A stretch of 64,000 bases of DNA from Mycobacterium sp. IS-1496 (GTDB taxonomy: Bacteria > Actinomycetota > Actinomycetes > Mycobacteriales > Mycobacteriaceae): positions 1-64,000 of the forward strand of contig NZ_LQIU01000014.1 in assembly GCF_001499995.1 (NCBI RefSeq), read 5' to 3'. Below the pieces are notes generated by a model that saw only the letters and a program-made list of their open reading frames with translations, was not told the DNA's origin and made no database searches. Positions 33,222 to 41,279 of the stretch are shown piece by piece. How positions within the stretch are numbered: position 1 is the stretch's first letter; each line of letters begins with the position of its first letter. The translations under genes and the position numbers were made by a program.

Positions 33222-33608
33222 CTACTTCTGTTGAGCGATCTGGATCAGGTTCCCGCAGGTGTCGTCGAACACCGCGGTGGTCACCGGCCCCATGTCCACG
33301 GGTTCCTGGGTGAAGTGCACCCCGAGTCCGCTGAGCCGGTCGAATTCCGCCGCGACGTCGTCGACGGCGAACGACGTGAACGGGATCCCGTCGGCGACCA
33401 GGGCCTCCTTGAACGGTTTGACGGCGGGGTGGCCGTCCGGTTCGAGGACCAGTTCGGTGCCGTCCGGATTCTCCGGGGACACCACGGTGATCCACCGCGC
33501 CGGACCCATCGGGATGTCGTGCTTCGGGGCGAAGCCGAGCACCTCGGTGTAGAAGCGCAGCGCCTTGTCCTGATCGTCGACGAGCACGCTCGTCAGATGA
33601 ATCTTCAC
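33222..33608 (-). CDS. VOC (glyoxalase-fold) protein
   Basis: A 128-residue vicinal-oxygen-chelate protein, KIHLTSVLVDDQDKALRFYTEVLGFA at the start and FDDTCGNLIQIAQQ at the end. Metal-ligand positions are partly visible (the initial His in KIHLTSV and the Glu of ENPDGTELVLEPDG). Roles of such small VOC proteins range from detoxification to antibiotic binding. The GTG at 33608 overlaps the ArsR stop (GTGA), so it is the downstream half of a two-gene autoregulated unit and probably its effector. Confidence 0.88.
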   Translation of the reverse strand: MKIHLTSVLVDDQDKALRFYTEVLGFAPKHDIPMGPARWITVVSPENPDGTELVLEPDGHPAVKPFKEALVADGIPFTSFAVDDVAAEFDRLSGLGVHFTQEPVDMGPVTTAVFDDTCGNLIQIAQQK

Positions 33609-33901
33609 GGTGGTGCCTCCCTGTCCTTCCGGGTCTTGTCGAGCCACCGCTCGACGATCGGTTCGAGCGGTGTGGTGTCGAGGTAGTGGAACTTGTACCG
33701 GCCGTCGCGCCTGGTCTGGACCAGGCCCGCATCCTCGAGGACGTCGAGATGCTGCGAGATCGCCTGCCGCGACGAGCCGAGCCCGTGCTTGGTGGTCAGG
33801 CGCGCGCAGATCTCGAACAGCGTCTGCCCGTTCCGGTCGGCCAGTTCGTCGAGGATCGTCCGGCGCGTGGGATCGGCCAGCGCCTTGAAGACGTCACCCA
33901 C
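33605..33901 (-). CDS. ArsR family transcriptional regulator, leaderless
   Basis: A 98-residue winged-helix regulator: DVFKALADPTRRTILDELADR, then RQAISQHLDVLEDAGLVQTRRDGRYKFHYLD. No Cys metal site is visible, so it belongs to the non-metal ArsR group paired with VOC or START-like proteins. The GTG at 33901 is chosen because a TTGACA-N18-TATCGT promoter ends 7 nt before it, which predicts a leaderless mRNA. A GTG at 33910 and a TTG at 33919 in the same frame would lie inside the promoter. It is coupled to the VOC gene by GTGA. Confidence 0.85.
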   Translation of the reverse strand: MGDVFKALADPTRRTILDELADRNGQTLFEICARLTTKHGLGSSRQAISQHLDVLEDAGLVQTRRDGRYKFHYLDTTPLEPIVERWLDKTRKDREAPP

Positions 33902-33908
33902 ACCGGCC

Positions 33909-33938
33909 ACGATAGGCAAGCATTCACTTGCATGTCAA
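33909..33938 (-). promoter_or_regulatory. promoter and operator of the ArsR-VOC pair
   Basis: On the minus strand TTGACA (33938-33933), an 18-nt spacer and TATCGT (33914-33909). The spacer contains the inverted repeat GCAAG-N6-CTTGC (33916-33931). A dimeric repressor bound there would block RNA polymerase, so autorepression is expected. Confidence 0.7.
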
Positions 33939-33959
33939 CGGCGGTGGAAGGATTGCCCG

Positions 33960-35036
33960 GTGACGCTCTCCTCGCTCCACGACCCGGACTGGCGCGGCTT
34001 CGCCAGCGACAACTACGCCGGCGTGCACTCAGAGGTTCTCGCCGCGCTGGCCGCCGCGAACGGTGGCCACCAGGTGGCCTACGGGGAGGACCGGTACACC
34101 GCACGGCTCCGCGAGGTCGTCCGCGAGCACTTCGGCCTGCGGGCCGAGGTCTTCCCGGTGTTCAACGGCACCGGCGCCAACGTCGTCTCGCTCACCAGCG
34201 TGCTGCCGCGCTGGGGCGCCGTGGTCGCGGCGTCGACCGCGCACATCCACACCGACGAGGCCGGCGCCCCCGAGCGGATGACCGGCATCAAACTGCTCAC
34301 CGTCGACGCGCCGGACGGGAAGCTGACCGGCGACCTCATCGAGCGCGAGGCGTGGGGGTGGGGCAACGAACACCGGGCCCAGCCACTTGCGGTGAGCATC
34401 ACCCAGGCCACCGAACTGGGCACGCTGTACAGCCCGGCCGAGGTGCGGGCGGTCGCCGACCTCGCCCACAGCCGGGGGATGGCCGTCCACATGGACGGGT
34501 CCCGGCTCTGGAACGCCGCCGCCGCCCTCGACGTGCCGTTCCGCGAGTTCACCACCGACGCGGGGGTGGACGTCCTCAGCCTCGGCGGCACCAAGAACGG
34601 GCTGCTCGGTGTGGAGGCCGTGGTGGTCCTCGACCCGGACCGCGCGACGGGTCTGAGCTATCTGCGCAAGCTGACGATGCAGCTGGCCAGCAAGATGCGA
34701 TTCGCCTCCGCGCAACTGCTGGCGCTGTTCGACGACGACCTCGGGCTGCGCAGTGCGGCGCACGCGAACGCCATGGCCGCGCGGCTGCGCACCGCGCTCG
34801 ACAACGGCGTCGACGACGGGACGCTGCCCGGTCTGGCCTTCACCCAGGACACCGCGGCGAACGCGATCTTCGCGACGCTGCCCACCGCGGCGGCCGACCG
34901 CATCCGCGCGCGGGTGCGCTTCTACGACTGGAACCGGTCGCGCGGCGAGGTCCGCTGGATGACCGCGTGGGACACCACCGAGGCCGACGTCGACGGCTTC
35001 GTGGCGGTGGTCCGGGAGGAGTTGGCGCGGGACTGA
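33960..35036 (+). CDS. threonine aldolase family PLP enzyme
   Basis: A 358-residue fold-type I PLP enzyme that cleaves threonine or another beta-hydroxy amino acid to glycine and an aldehyde. It shows FASDNYAGVHSEVLAAL, FNGTGANVVSLTS, AVHMDGSRLWNAAAAL (PLP-binding Asp) and the Schiff-base Lys in SLGGTKNGLLG (~220-230). The GTG at 33960 gives MTLSSLHDPDWRGFASDNY; earlier readings overlap the ArsR promoter. It is divergent from the ArsR/VOC pair and followed 26 nt later by a Nudix gene. Confidence 0.9.
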   Translation: MTLSSLHDPDWRGFASDNYAGVHSEVLAALAAANGGHQVAYGEDRYTARLREVVREHFGLRAEVFPVFNGTGANVVSLTSVLPRWGAVVAASTAHIHTDEAGAPERMTGIKLLTVDAPDGKLTGDLIEREAWGWGNEHRAQPLAVSITQATELGTLYSPAEVRAVADLAHSRGMAVHMDGSRLWNAAAALDVPFREFTTDAGVDVLSLGGTKNGLLGVEAVVVLDPDRATGLSYLRKLTMQLASKMRFASAQLLALFDDDLGLRSAAHANAMAARLRTALDNGVDDGTLPGLAFTQDTAANAIFATLPTAAADRIRARVRFYDWNRSRGEVRWMTAWDTTEADVDGFVAVVREELARD

Positions 35037-35062
35037 CCAGCCCGCCCTCGTACGGTGGACCG

Positions 35063-35779
35063 GTGACCATCTCCTACGATGAGCCGCTGCGCGAGCGCAT
35101 CTCGACCCACCTGGCGGGCCACGAGCGACGCACCGTGACCGACCCGACCAAACGGCACGCGGCGGTGGCGGTGGTGCTCGTCGACTCCGAGACCGGGGAG
35201 GACCGGGTGGATCCGGCGCCGGTCGACGACTGGATAGACGGCCGACCGATGGAGGCCGGTCTCGACGGCCGGATGGTCGACGTCTCCGGCGGTGCGGCGT
35301 TCCTGCTGTGCCGCAGGGCATCTCGGCTGTCCTCGCATGCGGCCCAGTGGGCGCTTCCCGGCGGCCGGCTCGACCCCGGGGAGAGCGCCGTCGAGGCCGC
35401 ACTGCGCGAACTGGACGAGGAACTGGGCGTCGCGCTGCCGGATTCGTCGGTGCTCGGGCTGCTCGACGACTATCCGACGCGCTCCGGGTACGTCATCACC
35501 CCGGTGGTCGTGTGGGGCGGGGGCCGGCTCGATCTGCGGCCCGCCCCCGACGAGGTGGTGGCGGCTTACCGGGTGGGGCTGCACCAGTTGCAGCGCGACG
35601 ATTCGCCCCGGTTCGTCACGATCCCGGAGAGCCCGCGGCCGGTGGTGCAGATCCCGCTGGGCAACGACCTCATCCACGCCCCGACCGGTGCGGTGCTGCT
35701 GCAACTGCGCTGGCTCGCGCTCGAAGGCCGCCCCGACCGCGTGGACGACCTGGAGCAGCCGGTCTTCGCCTGGAAATAG
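35063..35779 (+). CDS. Nudix hydrolase
   Basis: A 238-residue Nudix hydrolase with a full Nudix box at residues ~101-122 (GRLDPGESAVEAAL then RELDEELG), which coordinates Mg for cleavage of a diphosphate bond in a nucleoside-diphosphate derivative. The extended N- and C-termini resemble the CoA pyrophosphatase-like branch, but the UPF0035 motif is not clear, so the substrate is open. The GTG at 35063 gives MTISYDEPLRERI. It ends convergently, 3 nt from the helicase gene. Confidence 0.88.
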   Translation: MTISYDEPLRERISTHLAGHERRTVTDPTKRHAAVAVVLVDSETGEDRVDPAPVDDWIDGRPMEAGLDGRMVDVSGGAAFLLCRRASRLSSHAAQWALPGGRLDPGESAVEAALRELDEELGVALPDSSVLGLLDDYPTRSGYVITPVVVWGGGRLDLRPAPDEVVAAYRVGLHQLQRDDSPRFVTIPESPRPVVQIPLGNDLIHAPTGAVLLQLRWLALEGRPDRVDDLEQPVFAWK

Positions 35780-35782
35780 ACG

Positions 35783-38338
35783 TCAGTCCAGGCGGCCGGC
35801 GTCGAGGAGTCGCAGGACCGCCGCGCCCTCCTCGTCGGAGGCGTCGAGATCCACCTCCACCTCGAAACCCCAGTCGTGGTCGCCTGCCGGGTCGTCGAGG
35901 ATCTGCCGCACCCGCCACACCCCGAGCCGCCGGTCGACGATCAGCAGCGCCGGACCGCGGGCGTCCGCGCCGGTGCCCACGTCGTCGTGTTCGTCGAAGT
36001 ACGCGTCACCGACCTCTGCCCACTGCTGCGCCGTCCACCCGGAGCCGCCGTCCAACTCGCCGAGATCGGCCCAGCGACGCCGGGCGAACAGCTCGACCCG
36101 CCGGAACAGCGCGTTGCGGACCATCGCGGTGAACGCGCGCTCGTTACCGGTCAGCGGCCGCGGACGGGTGGGCACCGAGACGGGCGCGTCCAACGGCTGG
36201 TCCGGGCTGGTGAGCTGTTCCCACTCGTCAAGCAGGCTCGAATCCACCTGTCGCACAAGCTCGCCCAGCCACTCGACGATATCGGTGACCTCGTCGGTGC
36301 GGGCCGCGGCGGGCACACCGGAGCGCAGCGCCTTGTACGCGTCGGACAGGTAGCGCAGCACCGCGCCCTCCGAGCGGGTGAGCCCGTAGACGCTGACGTA
36401 CTCGCGGAAGGTGAATGCCCGCTCCCACATCTCGCGCACCACGGACTTGGGGGACAGCGTGCCGTCGGCGGCCCACGGATTGCTCTGCAGGTACACCTCG
36501 TAGGTGTGCTCGAGCAGCTCTTCGAGCGGTTTGGGATAGGTGACGTCGTCGAGCAGTTCGATGCGCTCGTCGTACTCGATACCCTCGGCCTTCATCGCGG
36601 CGACCGCTTCGCCTCTGGCCTTCTTCAGTTGCGCCGCCAGGATCTGGCGCGGATCCTCCAGTGTCGCCTCGATCACCGAGACCACGTCCAGTGCATAGGT
36701 TTGCGCCTCGGTGTCGAGAACCTCGATGGCGGCCAGCGCGAACGTCGAGAGCGGCTGGTACAGCGCGAAGTCATGGGGCAGGTCGACCGTCAACCGGTAG
36801 CGCCGGCCCTCGGGGGTGTCGACGCGCTCGATGACCCCGGCCTGCAGCAGCGAGCGGGCGATGCCGACCGCCTCGCGGATGAGCTGCAGCTGCCGTTTGC
36901 GCGGTTCGTGGTTGTCGGTGAGCAGCCGGCGCATCGCCTCGAACGGGTCGCCCGGCCTGGCGACCACGTCGAGGATCATCGCCGTCGACACCCGCATGTT
37001 GCTCTGCAGCGCCTCCGGGGCGGCGTCGACCAGACGGGTCATGGTCGACTCGCTCCACGGCACCATACCCTCGGGGACCTTGCGGCGCACCAGCTTTCGA
37101 CGCTTCTTGGGATCGTCGGCGACCTTCGCGAACTGTTTGAGGTTCTCGACCTCGTGGTCGGGGGCCTGCACGACGACGGTGCCCGCGGTGTCGTAGCCGG
37201 CGCGTCCGGCCCGCCCGGCGATCTGGTGGAACTCACGGGCGTTGAGCAGGCGGGTGCGGGTGCCGTCGTACTTCGACAGGGCCGAGAACACCACGGTGCG
37301 GATCGGCACGTTGATGCCGACGCCGAGGGTGTCGGTGCCACAGATGACCTTCAGCAGACCGGCCTGGGCGAGTTGTTCGACGAGGCGCCGGTACTTGGGC
37401 AGCATCCCGGCGTGGTGGACGCCGATGCCGTGGCGCACCAGACGCGACAGCGTGGCGCCGAAGGCCGTGGAGAAGCGGAACGCCCCGATGAGTTCGGCGA
37501 TCGCGGCCTTCTCCGCCTTCGTGCACACGTTGATGCTCATCAGTGCCTGCGCCCGCTCCAGCGCGGACGCCTGGGTGAAGTGGACGACGTAGATCGGCGC
37601 CTGTTTCGTGTCGAGCAGGTCGGAGATCGTCTCGTGCATCGGCGTGGTCGCGTACGAGTAGAACAGCGGAACCGGACGTTCGGCATGGGCGACCAGCGCG
37701 GTCGGCCTGCCGGTGCGGCGGGTGAGGTCCTCGCGCAGGAACGTGACGTCGCCGAGGGTGGCCGACATCAACAGGAACTGGGCGCGCGGCAGTTCGAGCA
37801 GCGGCACCTGCCAGGCCCAGCCGCGGTCGGGGTCGCCGTAGAAGTGGAACTCGTCCATGACCACGAGTCCGGCGTCGCTGCCGGACCCCTCGCGCAGCGC
37901 GATGTTGGCCAGCACTTCGGCGGTGCACGCGATGATCGGCGCCGCCGCGTTGACCGCTGCGTCGCCGGTGAGCATGCCGACGTTCTCCGCGCCGAACACC
38001 CCGCACAGCGCGAAGAACTTCTCGCTGACCAGCGCCTTGATCGGCGCGGTGTAGTAGCTGCGCCGGCTCCCGCCCTGTTTGCTCCTCGCGTCCGCGCCGG
38101 CCAGCGCGAAGTACTGCGCGCCCGTGGCGACCAGCGACTTCCCGGAGCCGGTGGGGGTGGCGAGGATGACGTTCGCGCCGCTGACCAGTTCGATCAGCGC
38201 CTCCTCCTGCGCCGGGTACAACGGCGTGCCGTTGGCCTCGGCCCACGCGGAGAACGCGGCGAAGAGTTCGTCGGCGTCGGTGCCCTTGGCGCGCAGGGGC
38301 GCGAGGTCACTCGGATCGTCGAGCAGTGGGACGGTCAT
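35783..38338 (-). CDS. DEAD/DEAH-box (Ski2-like) helicase with DUF3516
   Basis: An 851-residue superfamily 2 helicase. Motif I is ILATPTGSGKSLVA at ~55-68, motif II VVMDEFHFYGD (DEFH, a DExH variant), motif III LMSATLG, and motif VI QIAGRAGRAGYDTAG, followed by a large DUF3516 C-terminal region (~420-851). The DExH and QxxGRAGR motifs place it near Ski2/Mtr4-type RNA helicases; the family is conserved in actinobacteria and its substrate is uncharacterised. It is a single gene, convergent with the Nudix gene. A very long antisense reading frame through it is a GC-bias artefact. Confidence 0.88.
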   Translation of the reverse strand: MTVPLLDDPSDLAPLRAKGTDADELFAAFSAWAEANGTPLYPAQEEALIELVSGANVILATPTGSGKSLVATGAQYFALAGADARSKQGGSRRSYYTAPIKALVSEKFFALCGVFGAENVGMLTGDAAVNAAAPIIACTAEVLANIALREGSGSDAGLVVMDEFHFYGDPDRGWAWQVPLLELPRAQFLLMSATLGDVTFLREDLTRRTGRPTALVAHAERPVPLFYSYATTPMHETISDLLDTKQAPIYVVHFTQASALERAQALMSINVCTKAEKAAIAELIGAFRFSTAFGATLSRLVRHGIGVHHAGMLPKYRRLVEQLAQAGLLKVICGTDTLGVGINVPIRTVVFSALSKYDGTRTRLLNAREFHQIAGRAGRAGYDTAGTVVVQAPDHEVENLKQFAKVADDPKKRRKLVRRKVPEGMVPWSESTMTRLVDAAPEALQSNMRVSTAMILDVVARPGDPFEAMRRLLTDNHEPRKRQLQLIREAVGIARSLLQAGVIERVDTPEGRRYRLTVDLPHDFALYQPLSTFALAAIEVLDTEAQTYALDVVSVIEATLEDPRQILAAQLKKARGEAVAAMKAEGIEYDERIELLDDVTYPKPLEELLEHTYEVYLQSNPWAADGTLSPKSVVREMWERAFTFREYVSVYGLTRSEGAVLRYLSDAYKALRSGVPAAARTDEVTDIVEWLGELVRQVDSSLLDEWEQLTSPDQPLDAPVSVPTRPRPLTGNERAFTAMVRNALFRRVELFARRRWADLGELDGGSGWTAQQWAEVGDAYFDEHDDVGTGADARGPALLIVDRRLGVWRVRQILDDPAGDHDWGFEVEVDLDASDEEGAAVLRLLDAGRLD

Positions 38339-38381
38339 CGGGCGGTGGGTTGGGTGGTCAGCACAGTGTCTCCAGCCTGCC

Positions 38382-39158
38382 TTACCCGCGTCGGCCGCCG
38401 CTCCACGGTCGCTCGTTCTGCTCGCGGCGTGCGCGTTCGGCGGCGCGGTCCGCGGCCCAGAACTCCTCGAAGGTCCGGCCAGGGTGCACGTTGGGAAGGC
38501 GGTTCATCAGGCGGCTGAACCATGTCGGCGCCGCCTCGGGCTCCCATTGGGGCAGCGCCGTGCTGATCGCGAACAGCGTCTTGAGGACGATGAAGACCCC
38601 GAAGAACGTCGACGGCGCCCCGGTCACGGCCACGCCCACCATGCCGAAGATGAGCGTGAGGTGGACGACGATGACGCGCCCGACACCCTGGTTCGCGGTC
38701 TGCTCGAGCTGGTGGAACGGCAGCCGGCGCAGCCCGGGCAGGTCGACGAGGAAGTCGACGGCGAGCAGGATGACCACGCCCGCGCAGCCGACTCCGACGC
38801 TGCGCCAGTCGATCTCGGCGAAGCCGCTCTTGCCGTTGCGGTCGAGCAGAAACAGGATGACGCCCAGGAACACACCGTGCGCGGCGCAGAAGGCGAAACC
38901 GGTGACGACGAAGCCGCTGAGGAACGAGCCGCGGGCGGTGCGCCGGTCGGCGCTGGGCGCCGTGTACCGGAAATGTCCGCGCCGGGGACTCCACGTCTGG
39001 TGCGCGAGGATTCGCAGCGAGACGAACACGCACGTCGCCACGTTCTCGACCCAGTACACGGCGAGCGTGGTACCGCCCGACCAGTCCGCGGCGAACCACC
39101 CGGCCGCGGGCACGGCGACGAGGCCCAGCAGCGTCAGCAGATGGACGAATCGGATCAC
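38382..39158 (-). CDS. multi-pass membrane protein, DUF6498-like
   Basis: A 258-residue membrane protein with six or so hydrophobic segments (for example VIRFVHLLTLLGLVAVPAAGW, FVVTGFAFCAAHGVFLGVILFLL, VGCAGVVILLAVDFLVDL). Its C-terminal cytosolic tail is rich in Arg and Glu. It resembles DUF6498-type proteins. The start is set at GTG 39158, the first alternative start before TM1, 28 nt after the P15K-like gene. Its position as the last gene of the thiocyanate hydrolase operon suggests a related membrane role (export, sulphide or metal), but nothing in the sequence specifies it. Confidence 0.7.
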   Translation of the reverse strand: MIRFVHLLTLLGLVAVPAAGWFAADWSGGTTLAVYWVENVATCVFVSLRILAHQTWSPRRGHFRYTAPSADRRTARGSFLSGFVVTGFAFCAAHGVFLGVILFLLDRNGKSGFAEIDWRSVGVGCAGVVILLAVDFLVDLPGLRRLPFHQLEQTANQGVGRVIVVHLTLIFGMVGVAVTGAPSTFFGVFIVLKTLFAISTALPQWEPEAAPTWFSRLMNRLPNVHPGRTFEEFWAADRAAERARREQNERPWSGGRRG

Positions 39159-39186
39159 GTCGCGAATGGGCCCGCCGTGGGCGACG

Positions 39187-39546
39187 TCAGGAGGCTTCGA
39201 GGCGGGCGCGGATCCCGGCCAGACGCTGCCGCAGTTCGGACTCGTCGATGACGCCGCGGATGAGCAGCGAGTGCGCCAGTGACACCAGCTGGTTCTCGGG
39301 GTAGGGCAGATCGGCGTAGACGGTCGCGGACAGGTGATCCTCCTCGTCCCGGCGCTCCGCGAACGTGGGGATGTTCGCATCGCCGCAGGCGCCGTGATCG
39401 AGCGCGTCACAGAGCCCGTCGAGGCTGGTCTTCCACGGCGGCACCGGGTTCTCGACGCCGTACTTGGCTGCCATGCGCGGCCACACCTGACCGCGTTCGA
39501 CGATGCGGGCGAGTGTTTCGATCGGGGTGTGCTCGGATGCACTCAT
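39187..39546 (-). CDS. thiocyanate hydrolase assembly protein (P15K-like)
   Basis: A 119-residue protein related to the N-terminal region of nitrile hydratase beta subunits, with GQVWPRMAAKYGVENPVPPWKTSLDGLCDAL, then LPYPENQLVSLAHSLLIRGVIDESEL. In Thiobacillus thioparus the downstream P15K protein is needed to insert cobalt into the thiocyanate hydrolase gamma subunit. Size, homology type and position directly after gamma (9 nt) all fit that role. A nitrile hydratase activator is the equivalent alternative name. Metal-handling residues are not obvious beyond two Cys (GLCDALDHGACGD). Confidence 0.78.
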   Translation of the reverse strand: MSASEHTPIETLARIVERGQVWPRMAAKYGVENPVPPWKTSLDGLCDALDHGACGDANIPTFAERRDEEDHLSATVYADLPYPENQLVSLAHSLLIRGVIDESELRQRLAGIRARLEAS

Positions 39547-39555
39547 CGGGTGGCC

Positions 39556-40263
39556 TCAGTCGCCGATCGGGTGGATCGCCGGTCGGGTGTCCACGATCAC
39601 GTTCGTGGTGACGCCCGGCTTGGGCAGCGCGACGCCGATGAGGCAGTCGCGCGTGATGATCTCGGTGAGCTGTTCCTCGGTCCAGCCGTCGGTGCCCTCC
39701 GGGCGCATGGGCATCACCATGAAGCGGTGTTTCTGGTTCGAGTCCTGCACCCGGACCTCGACGTCGTCGGGGAGGTAGAGCCCGAACTCGGCCAGCACCT
39801 GACGGGGCCAGCGGACCAGGCGCCGACGGTAGTTGGGTGTGCGGTACCACTCCGGTGAGTTGCCGAGGATGGGACGCGGATAGCACGAGCACAGCGCGCA
39901 CACGATCACGTGGTGCAGAGTCGGTGTGTCGGCGAGGATCTCGAACGCGGTGAAATCGCTGGGCGTGCCGAACCCGGTCGGTTCCATCCAGTCGACGCCG
40001 ACCTCCTTGCTGGCGGTCATCGGTTCGCGCAGCGCCAGGTCCTTGAAGTCGGCGTCCAGCCACGCCCGCGCGACCAGACGCGCGGCCGGGGTGGGGCCGA
40101 TCTGCTCGGCGAACTCGGTGAAGTGGCGGTGCTCCTCGGCGGTGAAGATGCCCTTCTCGATGCACAGTTCGCGCAGCGCGATCTCGAGGACCTCGAAGTC
40201 GGTGATCTCGTCGACCATCGGCTTGACGGTCCGGTCGTGGTCGTGGTCGTGGTCGTGGGTCAC
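39556..40263 (-). CDS. scnC: thiocyanate hydrolase gamma subunit (cobalt catalytic subunit)
   Basis: A 235-residue catalytic subunit homologous to nitrile hydratase alpha. The cobalt-binding motif is VCALCSC at ~121-127 (usually VCTLCSC), where two Cys are expected to be oxidised to sulfenic/sulfinic acid. The following YPRPILGNSPEWYRTPNYRR is typical of thiocyanate hydrolase. The His-Asp repeat at the N-terminus (MTHDHDHDHDR) also occurs in known gamma subunits. Reaction: thiocyanate plus water gives carbonyl sulphide and ammonia. The Thr-to-Ala change in the Co motif is unusual. It is coupled between the beta-alpha fusion (18 nt) and the P15K gene. Confidence 0.88.
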   Translation of the reverse strand: MTHDHDHDHDRTVKPMVDEITDFEVLEIALRELCIEKGIFTAEEHRHFTEFAEQIGPTPAARLVARAWLDADFKDLALREPMTASKEVGVDWMEPTGFGTPSDFTAFEILADTPTLHHVIVCALCSCYPRPILGNSPEWYRTPNYRRRLVRWPRQVLAEFGLYLPDDVEVRVQDSNQKHRFMVMPMRPEGTDGWTEEQLTEIITRDCLIGVALPKPGVTTNVIVDTRPAIHPIGD

Positions 40264-40281
40264 GGTGGTGTCCTCCGGTGT

Positions 40282-41121
40282 TCAGCTCGCCGCTTCGAGC
40301 CAACGCTCGGGCAGTTCGGTCTGCAGGGTGTCGGTGGCCGTGCCGGTGTAGCCGTGCCACAGCTCGGACTGGTTGAACCGCACGACGTAGAACCATTCCG
40401 GGGTCGCGTCTCGGCGGTCCCAGGTCTCGTCCTCGGCGGCCGGGCTCTCGTAGGCCACCGTCGCGATGACGCCGGTGGCGCCGCGGGTGTACTCGGGGGT
40501 GCGGGTGTAGAACAGCACGGGCAGTTCGCGCACCCGAACCGCGTCCCCGACGGCGAACTTCGGCCGGCCGGCCAGCCCGGCGTACACCTGAGGGTCCCCC
40601 TTGCCGACCGCGTGACGGTGGTGCTCGTTGCGGGCGACCTGCGAACCGTCGCCCTCGGCTTTCGGTTGCGCGTCGGGTTTCCGGCCGTCGAGCCCGCCGG
40701 CGTATCGGGCCTTCACCTCGGCCATGCGCTCGGTCAGTTCGGTGAGCCCGATGTGGTGCTTCTCCACCAGCACGCGGGCGACCGCGAGCAGCCAGCGGCC
40801 GTAGTAGGGCAGCCCCAGATACTGCGCCCGGCCGACGTCGACGTTGCCGATGCGGCGCCGCTCCTCCGACAGCCAGATACCCCGCCAGGCGAGGACTTCG
40901 CAGATGACGTAGGTGGCTTCCTCCCACTGTTCGTACTGCTTGTTCTCGTACTTCATCGGGGCGTCGGGCTCACCGCCGACGTCGTGCACCGGCTTGAGGT
41001 AGGCGGTGATGCGGCCGTGGTCGAGTTGGTCGGGCGTCGGGGCATCCGGGAGTTCCGGATACGCCGACTTGAGTCGGGCGACGAGATCCAACTGTGCTGC
41101 GCGCTCGGCTGCCGTGCTCAT
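40282..41121 (-). CDS. thiocyanate hydrolase fused beta-alpha subunit
   Basis: A 279-residue protein combining two subunits that are separate in Thiobacillus. Residues ~35-150 match the beta subunit (HDVGGEPDAPMKYE, CEVLAWRGIWLSEERRR, YLGLPYYGRWLLAVARVLV). Residues ~180-279 match the alpha subunit (FAVGDAVRVRELPVLFYTRT, YTRGATGVI, YESPAAEDE, LPERWLEAAS). The linker (~150-180) is Asp/Lys/Gln-rich. The order beta-alpha equals the single beta chain of nitrile hydratase, so this is a hydratase-like architecture with thiocyanate-hydrolase-type sequence. It is first gene of the leftward operon, with the divergent MHS transporter starting 158 nt upstream. Confidence 0.87.
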   Translation of the reverse strand: MSTAAERAAQLDLVARLKSAYPELPDAPTPDQLDHGRITAYLKPVHDVGGEPDAPMKYENKQYEQWEEATYVICEVLAWRGIWLSEERRRIGNVDVGRAQYLGLPYYGRWLLAVARVLVEKHHIGLTELTERMAEVKARYAGGLDGRKPDAQPKAEGDGSQVARNEHHRHAVGKGDPQVYAGLAGRPKFAVGDAVRVRELPVLFYTRTPEYTRGATGVIATVAYESPAAEDETWDRRDATPEWFYVVRFNQSELWHGYTGTATDTLQTELPERWLEAAS

Positions 41122-41279
41122 GGGTCTTCCCCCTCGTGGCGCGGATGGCGATCCGGCAGTGATTCTGGGGCAAAGCCGGCGTGGGTGCAGGGTGTTTGCT
41201 CAGATCGGGCCGAGTGTTTGCCCCGCGTTTCGTGACCGATCCCCGCCGGACGGGCCGCCATCCGCGTTATCGTCCCCCG

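Noticed and set aside
35876-38518. 880-residue open frame antisense to the DUF3516 helicase
   Set aside because: High GC makes long stop-free antisense frames common. It is Arg/Gly/Ala/His-rich with no motif, whereas the opposite strand has all helicase motifs.
38382-39542. Membrane protein starting far upstream, overlapping the P15K-like gene
   Set aside because: The N-terminal extension is Ser/Pro/Arg-rich and lies wholly over a better gene in another frame. The GTG at 39158 directly precedes TM1.
40219-40260. His-Asp repeat at the start of the gamma subunit as a recent simple-sequence expansion
   Set aside because: A similar His-Asp N-terminus occurs in known thiocyanate hydrolase gamma subunits, so it is probably an inherited feature.
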